Assembly (NCBI GenBank): GCA_051294375.1 | Contig: CM119270.1 | Span: 7,488,671 to 7,552,670 of the forward strand | DNA: 64,000 bases | From: Paraspadella gotoi | Taxonomy: Eukaryota > Chaetognatha | Direction of reading: 5' to 3' | In this document: piece by piece, positions 1 to 12,752 of the stretch | Position numbering within the stretch: position 1 is the stretch's first letter | Layout of the letters: each line of letters starts with the position of its first letter | Made by a program: the position numbers and the translations under genes | Notes under the pieces: model-generated | The model's input: only the letters and a program-made list of their open reading frames with translations | Told to the model about the DNA's origin: nothing | Database searches by the model: none

Positions 1-453
1 TTTTTTTTTCTTCGCCGAGTTTTTTTCATATTTGATCTTCCAATCAAGTTAAAACCCATTAATCTTAGCTTTCGCTAGTGACGTCGTTATTGTCGTCCTC
101 ATCGTCGTTGTCGTGGTTGTCCTCGTTGTTGTCGTTGTTGGTTCTAAATCTGGCAATATTCTCATTCTCTCATTGAAACCCAAATCATTTAAACTACATC
201 AGGTGATTGTATAAATCTCTAATTCAGCTTCATGAGTCACCACCAATACATATCACGTCACTAACTCTCCTCATCATCATTTATTATTATTCTAATCTTT
301 CTCCATCACGTCCTCTTCATCTCTCTCCATCATTCCATCTCCTTTTCCACATCATCCCGTCGAGGACTCGTAAGGCGTAATCGTGAGATCGTTAGTCTCT
401 CCGCAAATTGAATCTCGTACCTCCCTTCTTTTTTTTTATCCTCGCCTTTTCTC

Positions 454-456
<3 letters not shown>

Positions 457-492
<36 letters not shown>

Positions 493-545
493 TCTCTCTC
501 TCTTCTCTCTTGCTCTCTTCTCTCTCTCTCTATCTTCTCTCTTCT
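457..545 (+). repeat. (CT)n microsatellite
   Basis: Imperfect CT/TTCT run. The open frames around it on both strands are Ser-Leu or Glu-Arg artefacts of the repeat. Confidence 0.9.
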
Positions 546-1725
546 TTCCTTTCCTCTTCCCCTCTGAAGATGAAATACGAACAAAGTCATTTTCAAATCT
601 CGGCCTTCGGTCGTCGCCGCTTTTGTTTCAATGGAGTCAGTTTCTTCTTTCTCTCATTCAATTTCTTTCATTAACTCCGCTCTGGACTCTCAGCCAATCG
701 CTGCCGCGATTTGGCCATCGAGACTTGATCTGGATTGATCGTGGTTATCTTCTTTTGTTTGCCTTTGTTTCGTTTATTCTCAAGTTAAATGTGTGAGATG
801 CGGCAGTAAATTTCTTAAAGTACAATTGGATTACAAAATTTTAACTGAAAAATCCTATTTTCTGCTCGTGTTAAGATAGAGTCAGTTATTAATTGGATTC
901 AATATTACCAAGAAACCCCAAACAAATAAAGCTGCACACTCTTAATAATAAGATAGTAGTGTATATATAAATTATATTAAAAAATTGCGCTTTTCTAAAA
1001 TCCTGGCAAGCTAACTTAATATTTTTAATTCACACAACAAAGTAATTTCACTTAGTAATATAAAGATTTATGCTTTACAATTTTTTCTTATTTTAAACAC
1101 AAAGATTTAAATTACTAGACCTAGCCTTTTTAATATGTATGCCTGACCTTATTTTGCTTTCATATATTTCTCTCCTCTCCTCACTCTCTCTCACTATCGT
1201 ATTTCTCTCTTCTCTCCCTCAACATCGATTTCTATCACTGGTGTCTTCAACCCCAATCGGCCTTCCAGTGACTTGACTTTTTCTTCACGATGTCCCTCTT
1301 TTGAGATTTATTTTACCGCATCTCTCTGCTCTCTCTCTCTCTCTCTTCGTTCTTCTCCATTCTCTTCTCTCTCTCTCTCTATCTCTCTCCCCAATCCTTC
1401 ACTTTATTCTTCACCTAATATTTTCTCTCGCCACCTCAATTTCTTTTTTCTTATTCTTTCCACGCTTCACTCCCTCTCTGTTTCTCCTACTTGATTTTTT
1501 CTCTTCTCCCTCTCTTCCCACTCGAACCCCCATCTACCGGAAAAAAAAATATGCGCTAAAAGTTTCCTGTCAATTTAGCTTCACTCACCTTCGCTTCTGT
1601 CGTCGTCGTCGTCGTTCACCTTGGAAAAAGGAGATAAGGGAGAGGTTACATCTTTTTCCTTCGTCCTTCTGTCTTATCATCGTACTGGGTATCGATTTAT
1701 CTCCCTCTCCCTCCCTCTCTCTCTC

Positions 1726-1756
<31 letters not shown>

Positions 1757-3020
1757 CTCTCTCCTACGATGAGGTATTCAAAACCTAAACTCGTTTTTAA
1801 TTCATTTCATTATCCCCTTTGTATCGGAACTAATACCTCCCCCCTAATCTATCTTGAATCTTCCCCCCCTTAATATCTCCCTTAATTTCTTCGCCACCGT
1901 CTCCATCTTTTTCTCCTTCAACCGCTTTTACTGTCGACGCCGATTTTCGTCGACGACATTGAAGAGAGAATGAATCGAGGAAGGAGGCAGACGCCCGATT
2001 TTAACCTCTCTTCACCTCTCTTCTTCTCTCGAACGACTTTTCTAATTTCTTCCTCTCTAAAGCTATTTTCTTTTTATTTTCTTTTTTTTTTTCCTAAGCT
2101 CCTCGTCTTCTCTCTGTATCTTTAAACTCTTGTCCCTCTGTTACTCAGCTTTTCTTTTCTTTTTCTTCATCTCGTCTTGCATTGACTTTCTTCTCTCTCC
2201 CTCTCTCTTTCCTATTTTTTAATATCTTTGTTATCTTTCAACTTCCCAAATTCCTCTCTATTTTCTCTATTTCCTCATCGTTTTTTCCCCCTTCGTCTCG
2301 TTTCTTCTCTTCTCTATCTTTCCTTACCTTTTATAACCTACCTTTTCCGTTCCTCCCCTTCGGCCTTGAACGAGACAAAGTGTCTCTGTCTTTGTCTCTC
2401 TCCCGTCTCTCTCTCACTCGAGTTCTGTTCATCACGAGAGGCAACAGAGAACTAGAGGCTGTTCTAAAATATCAAATATCATTATCCTAGTTAAAGCTTA
2501 TTGAAGCATGCACGTTGAAATTGCTTTAATTTTTTTTTTATTAATACCAAAAACTGTATTGACAAAATAAAAAACGGTAACAGTGTAAAAGAAAACGGTA
2601 AACAAGTAAAAACTAAACTATTAAAATTATACAAAAACAAAAGACACTAACGTTTAAAATGGAATCATTAGTAAATGTTATGAACTAATTCATAAGAAAC
2701 TATAAAAAATAACGTTCAAAAACGTTCAAGGATCAAATATCATTATCATTGCTTTAATTTCTAAACGAAAACAATCACAGAAATTTATAATCATTCCGAC
2801 CCTTACTACTTTTAAATCTTTTTTTTCTCGTCTATTTATTTTTTAGTTTTCCCTCACGCAACAAAAAAAAATAACAACAACAACGAGAAAAATCCCTTCG
2901 TCGCGACGAACCGGGTCCGAAGCCTCATCGCGCCACCGTCGACTCTAATTAAACAAATCGGCTGATCCCGGGATTTTCGACGCTAGTAATTACTTCAATA
3001 TGCAAATGAGATTATGGAGA
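546..3020. other. No gene seen: pyrimidine-rich then AT-rich DNA
   Basis: CT runs at 1333-1385 and 1700-1765; long Ser/Leu frames are shadows. 2490-2880 is AT-rich with nothing recognisable. Confidence 0.6.
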
Positions 3021-3205
3021 ATTACTGTCGGGGAAGGGGGGGAGGGACGAGATTAAATCCGATATCGTCACATTTTTTTTTCTTTATCTTCACATTCTTC
3101 GCGCGTCGACGGAGAAGAGAGAGAAAATTGCCGCCATTTTTATTTTTATTTATTCCAGGGAGATAAGCGTCGAGTTTGTTCTCAACCCTCTCCCCCCTCT
3201 GGAAG

Positions 3206-3291
3206 CTTGGCAAGCCACCGTCCTATATCCTCTTGGTGTCCAGGAGGCCCTCACTGACTCACGGTACCTCCACCGCCTCAAACCCTCCCAG
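3206..3291 (+). CDS. Candidate internal exon, product not recognised
   Basis: An acceptor after a pyrimidine tract (CCTCTCCCCCCTCTGGAAG) and a donor (CCCAG/GTGCTT) bound 86 bases open in one frame: WQATVLYPLGVQEALTDSRY followed by LHRLKPSQ. The amino-acid mix is protein-like and not repeat-derived. No neighbouring exon was found, so this rests only on splice signals and composition. Confidence 0.27.
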
Positions 3292-3479
3292 GTGCTTCTA
3301 AGGCCTTCGTTCTTCATCTTCATTTTGCGCCCACATTCTCAATTTTGTACCAAAAAACATTTTCTATCTCTCTCTCTCTCTCTCTCCCTCAATTTCCTTT
3401 CATTTTCTTATTCTCAACCCGTTAATCTTAACAACCGGTAGTTATCGTTCCATTTTTCTTTTCTTTATGACTAAATCGT

Positions 3480-3515
3480 TAGTCTGTCTGTCCGTCTGTC
3501 CCGTCCGCCTTAAAC
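3480..3515 (+). repeat. (GTCY)n microsatellite
   Basis: Short GTCTGTCTGTCCGTCTGTCC run in intergenic DNA. It resembles the GTCY cores of the elements at 25.07, 26.95 and 30.11 kb but lacks their shared 3' flank. Confidence 0.5.
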
Positions 3516-3659
3516 CAAGTAGTATTAACCATTGTGCACTCATTATTTGTCATGGAGCCTTACATTTTATCCTTTATTCTTCTTATTTTTTCATTTACTT
3601 TCTTCTCCCTTTATCCACCTTCTTCTCTTTCTCTTACCCCCTCCTCTTTCTCCACTATA

Positions 3660-4972
3660 TTCAGAATTGGCGTTGGCGCGCGTGAGAGGGGCCAAGGTCA
3701 AATATGGCGGCGCTCGAGTGGAGAAGAGAGAGGGGGCGTTGTGAAGGAAGTTGCGCGCGGAAGGGAGAGGGGGAGGCGAGGCGCTGCTGCGGGGCGGGTT
3801 AAACGAAATGCAGAAAAGCCGCGCGGGGGATGGGCAGGGGAGGAACGTTGAAAAAGGTTATGAAAAAAAGAGAGAAAAAAATTGTAGCGTATTTCTTTTT
3901 AATAAATCTCGATGCGTACTAGAGCTTAGGCAAATAAAAGAACAAAGAAAAAAGGAAAAAAAAACAACAAAAGTTGATATTAAAAATAAAAAAAAGAGAA
4001 TAAAAAGGAAAAGAGAGAGAGAGAGAGTGAGAGAATATATATCCGAAGAAGTTGCACATATCGATCGCGCGGTCGTTGCTTGCATAATTTGAGCTTGGTG
4101 CGAAGTTGCGAACCGAGGCGCCTTTGCATGAAGCGACTGGCATTATCGATGCAAACTAAAACGAAGCTTGTGTTGCAAACTCTGACATTTTTGGATTCGA
4201 ATTTGTGAAAGGAACAAAAGATTCCTTGCGGCGAGACGCGGATCACATTTTGATTGGCGAGAAGGCAAATGCGCGTTGGTGATGTCAGATGATGTCTTTC
4301 TTTGTGATACAATTTCTTTTGTGATTCGTTAAGTCGTGTTTTCTATCGAATCTCTGCTGAATTGTCGGGCTCTTCGTTGACTTGCATTCTGCAATTGCTG
4401 CCTTTGTAAATTGCACAGTCATCAATCAACATTTCTCATGTCTTGTGGGAAACTAGAAACACGTTGGACGTAAACAATGGAGTCTTTTTGCAGAAAGACG
4501 TGCATCGATGCAAAATCATTGACGAACCCAAACGTCAGCTTAAATGATTGCTTTATTTATTCTACCGGCAAATTAGCGAAATATTTCCACCCTTTTTCAT
4601 CTTTTTTTAACTTTTGACGATTTTTTTAAAAAAACTTCAGTTGTCAGTGAAAAGGGAAAGAAAACAATTTTAAAAGGAAAAAAAAATAGATGAGTGACAT
4701 ATATTTTTTCGTTTTAGGAATTTTTGGATAAAGACTTTTGTCTCTTTTGATTTTGTTTTAACTTTCTCTCAGTTTTGTTTTGGTTAGATGTTTTCAATGC
4801 GAAAGCGACTTTCTGGCAAACGTGCACAGTGGTCGAAAAAGAGGAAAAATGACACGCGAGTTTTCACTCTTCTGAATACAAAATAATTTATAGGAACGGG
4901 GACTCGCGTATAATCTCACCGATAAAAATTATACTCTGCTCCGGGATCGTCGAACTATAAATACTGTCATCC

Positions 4973-4975
<3 letters not shown>
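3660..4975. other. No gene seen; short CpG-rich patch at its start
   Basis: 3665-3860 is GC- and purine-rich with an ATATGGCGGCG motif that could be promoter-like. 4080-4970 is unique sequence without a convincing exon. Confidence 0.5.
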
Positions 4976-4977
<2 letters not shown>

Positions 4978-5019
<42 letters not shown>

Positions 5020-5078
5020 GAGAGAAGAGGAGAGGAGAGAGAGAGAGAAGAGGAGAGAGAGATGAGAGAGAGAATAAA
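4978..5078 (+). repeat. (GA)n microsatellite
   Basis: About 100 bp of GA with occasional GGA/AGA interruptions. Confidence 0.95.
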
Positions 5079-6030
5079 ATGGAACCCGGCCACGCCCTCG
5101 TCACTCAATGCGTCCCCGACGTTCTTACGTCAAATAATCGTGACTGGAAGGTCAGTGGTTCGATTATTAAATTATCCCTGTCATTTCGCTACAATCACTG
5201 TTTTCTATTTCCATGTCAAAACAGCATGTCGAATGTATTATTTTATCACATGTCAACTTCTCCTTGCTGGTCACCCTTCACCTCAACCCAACGTCTGTCT
5301 AGATTCGTTAAAGTTAAACGGTTGTTCTTCTGTTCAGCAGCGTCCCTTCTCCAACGTCTACAACGACGCCTTTCAACAACTTCACTGAACGAGCAACTTC
5401 GGAATTAGAAGATCAAATGTTGAGACGACGACGACAACAACAACGACGACCTCGTAGACCGAGACCCTTGATCTCTGAACTTTTGCACCTTCAGATGGAA
5501 TAGATTGGCTTTCCTTTCAGTATTTTCAAAGGTTTAAATTTTAGCTTTCCCTTCGTGAAGTAATTAAGAAATTAAGTACAATTATGGAATACGTATTCCA
5601 CGAGCTTTACAATCCAAGGTCCCTTCACTCCCTCTGCCGGATTTTATCATCAAAAATAAACATTCTCTCCATATCGCGTTCACCCCATCATTCCTTTATT
5701 CCATCACCAAATAAAAATAAAACAACCCCATCACTCCATCCTTATCCTCATAAATCCATCACCCCATCATTCGAAACCCATCAGCCGCTCCACTCGATGC
5801 CCAAAGCGTCCGAGCGAATCGCGGGCGAATCGCGGGCACCTCTTAATGGAAGCTACGAGCGAGTGAGAGACATTCGCGGCGACGAGTGAGAGCGAGACAT
5901 TCACAGCGACCACCTTAATCACGTTTTTGATGTCCGCATAAAAGGAAGGAAAACGTTTTAGAGGAAGGAGGAGGAGGAAGAAGATCTTTTAGTTTATTGT
6001 ATATAAATTGAGAATCGAGAAAGAAAGAAC
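5079..6030. other. Unique sequence, no convincing gene
   Basis: Two overlapping plus-strand frames of about 108 codons (5062-5408) share the same DNA, and neither has homology I recognise. 5785-5895 has a GCGGGCGAATC doublet. Confidence 0.5.
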
Positions 6031-6164
6031 TAAAGAAGGAAAGAAAGAAAGATGTAAAGAAGGAAAGAAAGATAGAAAGAAACAAAGAAAGAAAGAAAGA
6101 AATAACTAAATAAGGAAAGAAAGAAAGATGTAATGAAAGAAAGAAAGAAAGAAAGAAAGAACGA

Positions 6165-6236
<72 letters not shown>

Positions 6237-6240
6237 CAGA
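6031..6240 (+). repeat. (GAAA)n microsatellite
   Basis: A tetranucleotide array; the 3' 70 bp are a near-perfect AAAG run, the 5' part is degenerate. Confidence 0.95.
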
Positions 6241-6774
6241 CAGACCCAAAGGAATCACAAAGCGTGTAAGGTCGTGGTTCCAACGGAATCGACACCCGAT
6301 TCAGTCTCGATAATCATGGAAGCAGCAAGCAGTAGGCAATCATAGCGAGAAAGGAACAAAAGATCATAGAATTATTTGATTTTTATCAGTCTTTCCCGAC
6401 ACCTGGAGTCCTTGACCAGTGCACACCAATTTTTTTCGCGGAAAATCTTACCCATTATTAATTTAAGTTAGTTTTGGCCCGCCTTATTACCCACATATAC
6501 TTTCCTCGTATCTTTCTTTCCATAGTTCTCACAATATCTTTTAATTATTGATTTCTGATAAGGGACATTGTTCTTTTCTTTTAATCTAATAATAGTGAAA
6601 ATTATATATTTTCCTCATTACATACATACGGACTTGTCAAAACATGCGGTCTATACGTCGCTCCTCTAGACTTCTCGTTTAACAGCCACTTAGAAACACA
6701 AGGCTCGTTATCCCACCAGCGATTTAAACAAATACAATTTTTAAAATCACTCTCGTTCGCTTGTATTCTGTTTC

Positions 6775-7085
6775 GCCACCCGCTACGCAACCTGCTAGGC
6801 CAACCGCTATGACTCCCGCTACGCAACCTGCTAGGCCCACCGCTTGACTCCCGCGACGCAACTGCTAGGCCAACCGCTTATGACTCCCGCTACGCAACTG
6901 CTAGGCCCAACCGTATGAAGGACTCTTCCAGCTACGACGGACCAATTCCCGCTACTGATACAAACGTGCTTAGGAGTCGCCCGCAACCGCTATAGCTTCC
7001 CGCTACGCAACCTGCTAGGCCAGCCGCTATGACGCCCGCTTCGCAACCTGCTCGGCCAACCGCTATGACTTCCACTACGCCACCC
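6775..7085 (+). repeat. 36-bp GC-rich minisatellite
   Basis: About seven imperfect units whose core is CCCGCTACGCAACCTGCTAG followed by GCCAACCGCTATGACT. Units differ by point changes and single-base indels, and a non-matching insert lies at about 6912-6990. No gene is seen around it. Confidence 0.8.
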
Positions 7086-7099
7086 GAAACCCCAACAAG

Positions 7100-8270
7100 T
7101 TACAGTTCTCCATCCTTTCCTCGCATCATAAACTTGTAGTTTTATCGTCCCAACGCGATATGAATGGTTACAGTTTCCGAGGTCGTTCTCTGCCCTTTAT
7201 GGCAAAAAATTAAACTTCTCTATTTACTTTAGTAAGTGCTTAAAAAAACTCGTTTTTCTAACAATCTTATATTATTAAATGGCTAATTCCGTAATTATTT
7301 AATTCTCAATAATGTAATCAAATTCTATCAAGCTATCTAATAAAAGGGAAACAGTTTTAACTATCTCTCCTCCACGGATAGAAACTATTCAAACCTTTTT
7401 TTTTTTTTGCGCCATCCGAGCACATATCTAGTCCCAACCTCTTGCGCGCCATCTACTCTCACAATTTCAATTTCCTCTGCGCCACCGATGCGTGCCGACT
7501 CGACTTCCTGCGCGCCTTCCATGTCCCCTTTTTCTCGGACACGAGGCAAGAGGGAAATTAAGAGCTCCGTCCCTTGGCGCCTAATTACTTGACGTCGACG
7601 CCAGAGCGCCATCTGCAGAAGCGGCGCTAAAACGAAAAGGAAAAATTGCAGAAAAAAAAAGGGAAACGAGGCAGGGGAGAGAGACAGAGAAAGGCAGATG
7701 GAGAAACAGCATAAGTCATACAATAACATCAATTTTTTTAACGACAGCTCTGAACCATATAGTTCGTTTTATTTATACAACCTGTTAATCCAGGCAAACT
7801 CTGTACCCTAATGTATGTAATTGTATATTTATATTAATAAACCAAAACTCCATCCATTCTTCCTTGAAAGAAAAAAAAGGCGTGAGGCAAAATGACCCGA
7901 AAATAGAATAATGCAATAATGCAAATCTGCGCACACATTTGCAAGTGGAAGAGACGAGGGACATGAAACATTCATGTTTAGCTTTTTTTTTGCATTTTTT
8001 TCTTTTTTTTTATGGCGCGCTTTTTTTTTTTTTTTTGGTGGAAGCGAAGGAAGTTTGCCAGAGTCAAGCGTCTGGTTGAAGAAGAAAAAAAAGGGAGGAA
8101 AGTTGAGGAAAAAAGGAGACAGACAAAGTGGACGCAGAAAAACAATAAAAAAAAAGAAAGAAAGGAAGGATAAACCGAAAAAAAAGAGGAAAGGTTTAAA
8201 TGATGCGGAGGAAGAGTTTGGTTTGGCTCGTTTTGAGCGCACTGTTCGTCTAGGGTACGATGCAAACGAG
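7100..8270. other. No convincing gene; degenerate ~40-bp repeat at 7405-7530
   Basis: GCGCCAT / GCGCGCCAT recurs three to four times at about 35-50 bp spacing; on the minus strand this gives a DGAQEV / EGAQEV-like repeat. The rest is A/T homopolymer-rich. Confidence 0.45.
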
Positions 8271-8273
8271 AAC

Positions 8274-8278
8274 GAGAG

Positions 8279-8314
<36 letters not shown>

Positions 8315-8355
8315 GAGACTGAGAGAGAGAGAGAACAGAGAGGCAGAAAGAGAGC
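8274..8355 (+). repeat. (GA)n microsatellite
   Basis: GA array 80 bp upstream of an opposed CT array at 8433. The pair could form a hairpin in RNA or DNA. Confidence 0.95.
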
Positions 8356-8432
8356 GATAGTGAGTAGGTGAAAAGGCCGCATCCACCACAGGGGACACGA
8401 GAACAAAGACCCCACGGGAGTTTAGCTATGAA

Positions 8433-8461
8433 CGTTCTCTCTCTCTCTCTGCTACTTCTCG

Positions 8462-8492
<31 letters not shown>

Positions 8493-8521
8493 TCTCTCGT
8501 CTCTCTCTCTCTCTCTTCTCT
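8433..8521 (+). repeat. (CT)n microsatellite
   Basis: Imperfect CT array, inverted relative to the GA array at 8274-8355. Confidence 0.95.
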
Positions 8522-8907
8522 CCAAAAGTTTTCGCTTTTCACAAACGTTTTCCTCGTCTTATCAGTTTTTTGGGGGGAAAACACGAAAACAAAATAGAAA
8601 AAAAATCCATTTAACGTGTGAACGAAGGAAACAACAACTCTATATCAAACGCGACTATTTTTTTATTTTTATTCAATTTGCGCCAAAAATATTGTGGAAT
8701 TTGATTGATATTTAATACTGTTTTTATAATATATTTCGTTAAGCCGTCTTACAAAAAAAAAACAAAAAAAACACAATAAATGAATTTCTCTGGAGTAAAA
8801 AAGAGGAAAATTTTAAATTTTTTTTGACAAATTCTCTCGCGATTTCGAGAAAAAAGTCGAAAGAATCAGAGCGAAAGAGGATTTGGTTCTGTGGGGAATT
8901 GATTGTA

Positions 8908-9215
8908 ACGACGACGACGACGACGAAGACGACGACGATTGTGAAGACGACCAACTCAACGACCACGGCGACGACAACAATGATAAAGACGATGACTGTA
9001 GGGTGGATAAAGGAACGACCACGATAGTACTGACGATGAAGATGATGATGATGACTACAATGATGCGGATTTACGACGACGACGACGAGGATGATGAAGA
9101 TGATGATAAAACTTATATTAAGATATTAATGAAGATAGGGATGATGATCATTAGACAAATTCAATGATGACATTGACTAAGATAAGGATGAAGACGACGA
9201 TGACTACGACGAATG
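8908..9215 (+). repeat. (GAC/GAT)n trinucleotide array
   Basis: Degenerate GAC, GAT and GAA triplets. In one frame it would encode a poly-Asp tract; interruptions and a stop argue against a gene. Confidence 0.85.
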
Positions 9216-9434
9216 AAATTTCTGAGACGGCGAATTCGAATGAAGACAAAAAAGTTGAGGCGAGAGACGAAAATAAGTCGAAGAATCTGCGGACGAATTA
9301 AATTGCGTTCGATGCCCAAAAAAATAATTTCGATATCGCTTTGAAAAACGGGTTTTTTTATTTTTCATTGTGTATTTATTTAATTTTTATTCATTGTTTC
9401 TTGATTTAAAAATTTATTCATCGATGAGGCAAAG

Positions 9435-9736
9435 NNNNNNNNNNNNNNNNNNNNNNNNNNNNNNNNNNNNNNNNNNNNNNNNNNNNNNNNNNNNNNNNNN
9501 NNNNNNNNNNNNNNNNNNNNNNNNNNNNNNNNNNNNNNNNNNNNNNNNNNNNNNNNNNNNNNNNNNNNNNNNNNNNNNNNNNNNNNNNNNNNNNNNNNNN
9601 NNNNNNNNNNNNNNNNNNNNNNNNNNNNNNNNNNNNNNNNNNNNNNNNNNNNNNNNNNNNNNNNNNNNNNNNNNNNNNNNNNNNNNNNNNNNNNNNNNNN
9701 NNNNNNNNNNNNNNNNNNNNNNNNNNNNNNNNNNNN
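9435..9736. other. Assembly gap, 302 N
   Basis: Truncates the left side of the repeat at 9750. Confidence 1.
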
Positions 9737-9749
9737 AAAGATTATATTT

Positions 9750-9990
9750 CTCTTATCAACTTTTATGACGAATCCAAATCTGCAAAAGAAATCTAGAAAA
9801 AACTGTTTTGAATTTTAAACATTTATTGTTGTATACTAGTAAAGATATGGACCTACTCGCGTAAATAGTAAAATTTATTATAAATTTTTTTATACATAAA
9901 GTTCATAAGTAATAGATGATTTGTTCCGTTCCTCACTTTTAGAATTTTAACTCTTAAAGTTAAACTTGAGAATTATTACTACGCCTTAGC
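9750..9990. repeat. Dispersed AT-rich repeat, partner of 61.34-61.58 kb
   Basis: Shares ordered blocks with 61340-61580: CGAATCCAAATCT, GACTGTTTTGAA/AACTGTTTTGAA, TACTAGTAAA, GTAAAATTTATTATAAATTT, GTTCCTCACTT and ACTACGC. The left edge is hidden by the gap at 9435-9736. It probably belongs to the same foldback family, because its start (TATCAACTT) resembles an arm of the intronic element. Confidence 0.65.
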
Positions 9991-11440
9991 TGGTGGGTCG
10001 CGGGGAGATGAGAAGTGGAGGGAAAGAAGAAAAGGGAGATAGAGAAAATTAGGTGAGGGGAAGGTTGGGGGAGGCAGAGAAACAGTGTCAATAGAAAGTA
10101 AGAGGTGAACAAGAAAGTTTAAAAAGAAAGAAAATCGGTAACACAAGACAGAATAAGATAGGAAGAAAGAAGAAAAGAAAAAAATTACCCGAGATGAGTG
10201 AGAGAAAAAAAAAGCTAATTTAAGAACGAAAAAATTGTTTTAGAAATTTCTAATTTCTTTTGGCAGATTATTGATTGTACTGATCCAAAGGATATGAGGT
10301 TATAAACCAAAAGTATACTATAAACATTTGAGTTAGTTAGTCTGTCCGACTCTTTATCCACATTCGAATCTCGGTTCTAAATTTCCAATTTTCTTCTGAT
10401 CTCAACTTCATCCGGTTTTTATTTGCTGACTTCTTCTCCATTTCCTTTTTTTTCCTTCAGATTTCTTTCCTTTCCTCCATCTCACTCTTTCCTCCTCTAT
10501 ACAACTCTTTCCTTCACTCCCCAATTTTCTTTCTTTCCTTTTTCTGTCTTTCTCCACCCACAGTTCCCCATTTACTGCCTTTTTTCGTTCTTCTAATTTC
10601 TCCATTTCTTTGTTTCCTTATTTATCCCATTTCCCCATTTCCCACATTTCAACATTTCCCCATTTCTCAACGCCACTTCGCTCTCCAACCCCTCCCCCGA
10701 TTTTCATAACTCCATTTTTCTTTAATCCCCTCTTTCCGTTTAAATCCTTGTTTCTCACTCTAATTGTTTTTTTCCTTCTCATTTTCCTTCCATAAATTTA
10801 AAGTCGCTTCTCCACGATTCTTCCCCTTTCGCTCTAACCCTATATTTTCTACTTTGTCTTTCTACCAGTTTCTTCCCTTTCTTTTGTTTCTACCACCATC
10901 TTCATTTTACTTTTATTTTCCCCTGTCTCAAATCTGTCTTCGCATTACTCCACTTTCACAATTTTTTCTCGACTCTTGTTTCATACATTTTCTTAATTTC
11001 AAACAACAACTCCCTCCTTAAATCTCCCAGAACCCACGTCTTTTCCTTTCCAATTTATACCGTAGTAGTTCGTAGGTAAAATTAAAACCAAGTGCGTAAA
11101 ACCAAAGTCAACTTTCTCTCTTTTTTTCTACCCCCAACTCACTTTTTGGCTTCGATAACTTTCCAATACTTCCCCCTCCGCTACTCTCTCCTCCCTCTCC
11201 TCCCTTCCATTTTCCCTCCTTTTCTCGGCATTTCTTCTTCTCCAGCCCCAAAACACTTCCTCCCTCGTTCCCTTCCTCCTTCTTCCTCCTTCCCCCCCTC
11301 CTCCCCCCTCTTTTCTCCTTCCAACGAACGCGCGTCCGAAAAGATTGATTCCCGTTCGCCGTTCAAGAAATGGATTAGTAGAAGTTCATTGCTTTTTTGA
11401 CTTTCAAGAGGAAGGACCATCGGTTCTCGGCGAGATCAGC
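9990..11440. other. No gene seen: purine-rich then pyrimidine-rich DNA
   Basis: 10000-10200 is GA/AG-rich on the plus strand and 10380-11300 is Ser/Phe/Pro-shadow pyrimidine-rich sequence. Confidence 0.6.

Positions 11441-11525
<85 letters not shown>
11441..11525 (+). repeat. (CT)n microsatellite, uninterrupted
   Basis: About 85 bp of perfect CT, among the longest pure runs in the window. Confidence 0.97.
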
Positions 11526-11528
<3 letters not shown>

Positions 11529-12108
11529 ATTTCCCAGAAATATTGGTTCCAAACTTATACAGAATTTTTAAGAAATTCCTACATCATACAAATAAAATAA
11601 AGAGCACATCTTTAAAATCGCTGCTTGACTATTTGGCAGCAAAATCACAGTAAAAGTCGAAAGAACTTACAAAGATTTGATGTGAATACTGAATAGTCCG
11701 ACTAGACTGACAGATAGACTGGCGGACAGAATCACATCAAGAGAATTCGAGAAAGTCATTGCTAAAATGAGACAGAGTTATCGACGAACTGACTCCGTAC
11801 AAAGTTATCTCAGATTAAGAGCATATCAATATAATATTGATTAAATTACAAACTGATAATTTAGTTTGTTATAAGAAAATGAAAATGACTTGCAATTTCG
11901 ACTATTTTTAGACGCATGATGGTTGATGCTGCCGATGATAGCGTTGGTCCCTGAGTGGGCTTCGCTTTGTGTTGAGATGGTATTCCGTCGGTCTATTGAT
12001 CAAAAGCCGTCGCTTCGTTAATTTTCCTTTTTTGCATCTCATTGATTTTAAATGGAGTAAGTTCATTTTTCTACTTTACTTAATTTTTTTGTCCCCGTTT
12101 TTTTAAAG

Positions 12109-12109
<1 letters not shown>

Positions 12110-12160
<51 letters not shown>
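12110..12160 (+). repeat. (CT)n microsatellite
   Basis: Perfect CT run of about 50 bp. Confidence 0.95.
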
Positions 12161-12163
<3 letters not shown>

Positions 12164-12705
12164 TTTTCTCACCTCTATTAGCATATCTTTTATCAAAATT
12201 CGTGTCCCGTTTTCTGTTTCTCTCTCCTTCTCATCTTCTCTCCTTCATCCTCGGCTAAACTATTCAATTATTCATTTCGTACTCATTTGTTATTCATTCA
12301 CTGATCGATTCTTTCATTCATAAAGGCATTCATTTAATAATTCACTTATTCATACATTTAAAAAAATTGGGTAGAACTTAAAACGTAATTATATGTTTGT
12401 TATTCATTCTGTTTCACGTTGTCTAAATTTCTCATTTACCAATTTATATTCACCCATTCTCTTTCCTTTTCTCTTTTTCCTTTCTTTCAACCTCTCATTT
12501 ATCTACTCTACTTCTCTCTTTCTCTCCCTTTGCATGTCAACTTCTCTTCAACGCTCAGCCTCCCTCCCCCGGGCTCTTTTCTTTTGTCTGTTATGATAGC
12601 CGCATTTACACTAAAGACAGAGTGAGAGAGAAAGCGGGAGACTATCTCCCTCTCCCTATTTTTCTCTCCTCAGAGCTACCTCCGGGGCGTTTCCAGTTTG
12701 CCGAC

Positions 12706-12708
<3 letters not shown>

Positions 12709-12751
<43 letters not shown>
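12709..12751 (+). repeat. (CT)n microsatellite
   Basis: Perfect CT run after a short GC-rich stretch. Confidence 0.93.

Positions 12752-12752
<1 letters not shown>

Noticed and set aside
330-796. Long open frames on both strands rich in Ser-Leu or Glu-Arg
   Set aside because: They are translations of the CT/GA array. The same pattern recurs at every such array in the window (for example 7829-8415, 45252-46245 and 56658-56852).
6775-7085. CRISPR-like array
   Set aside because: Units are contiguous with no spacers of constant length and the genome is eukaryotic; it is a minisatellite.
8883-9167. Poly-Asp open frame
   Set aside because: Entirely produced by GAC/GAT triplets, with no unique flanking protein or splice context.
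10330-10385. tRNA-like TTCGAATC box
   Set aside because: No matching A box, anticodon arm or acceptor stem around it.
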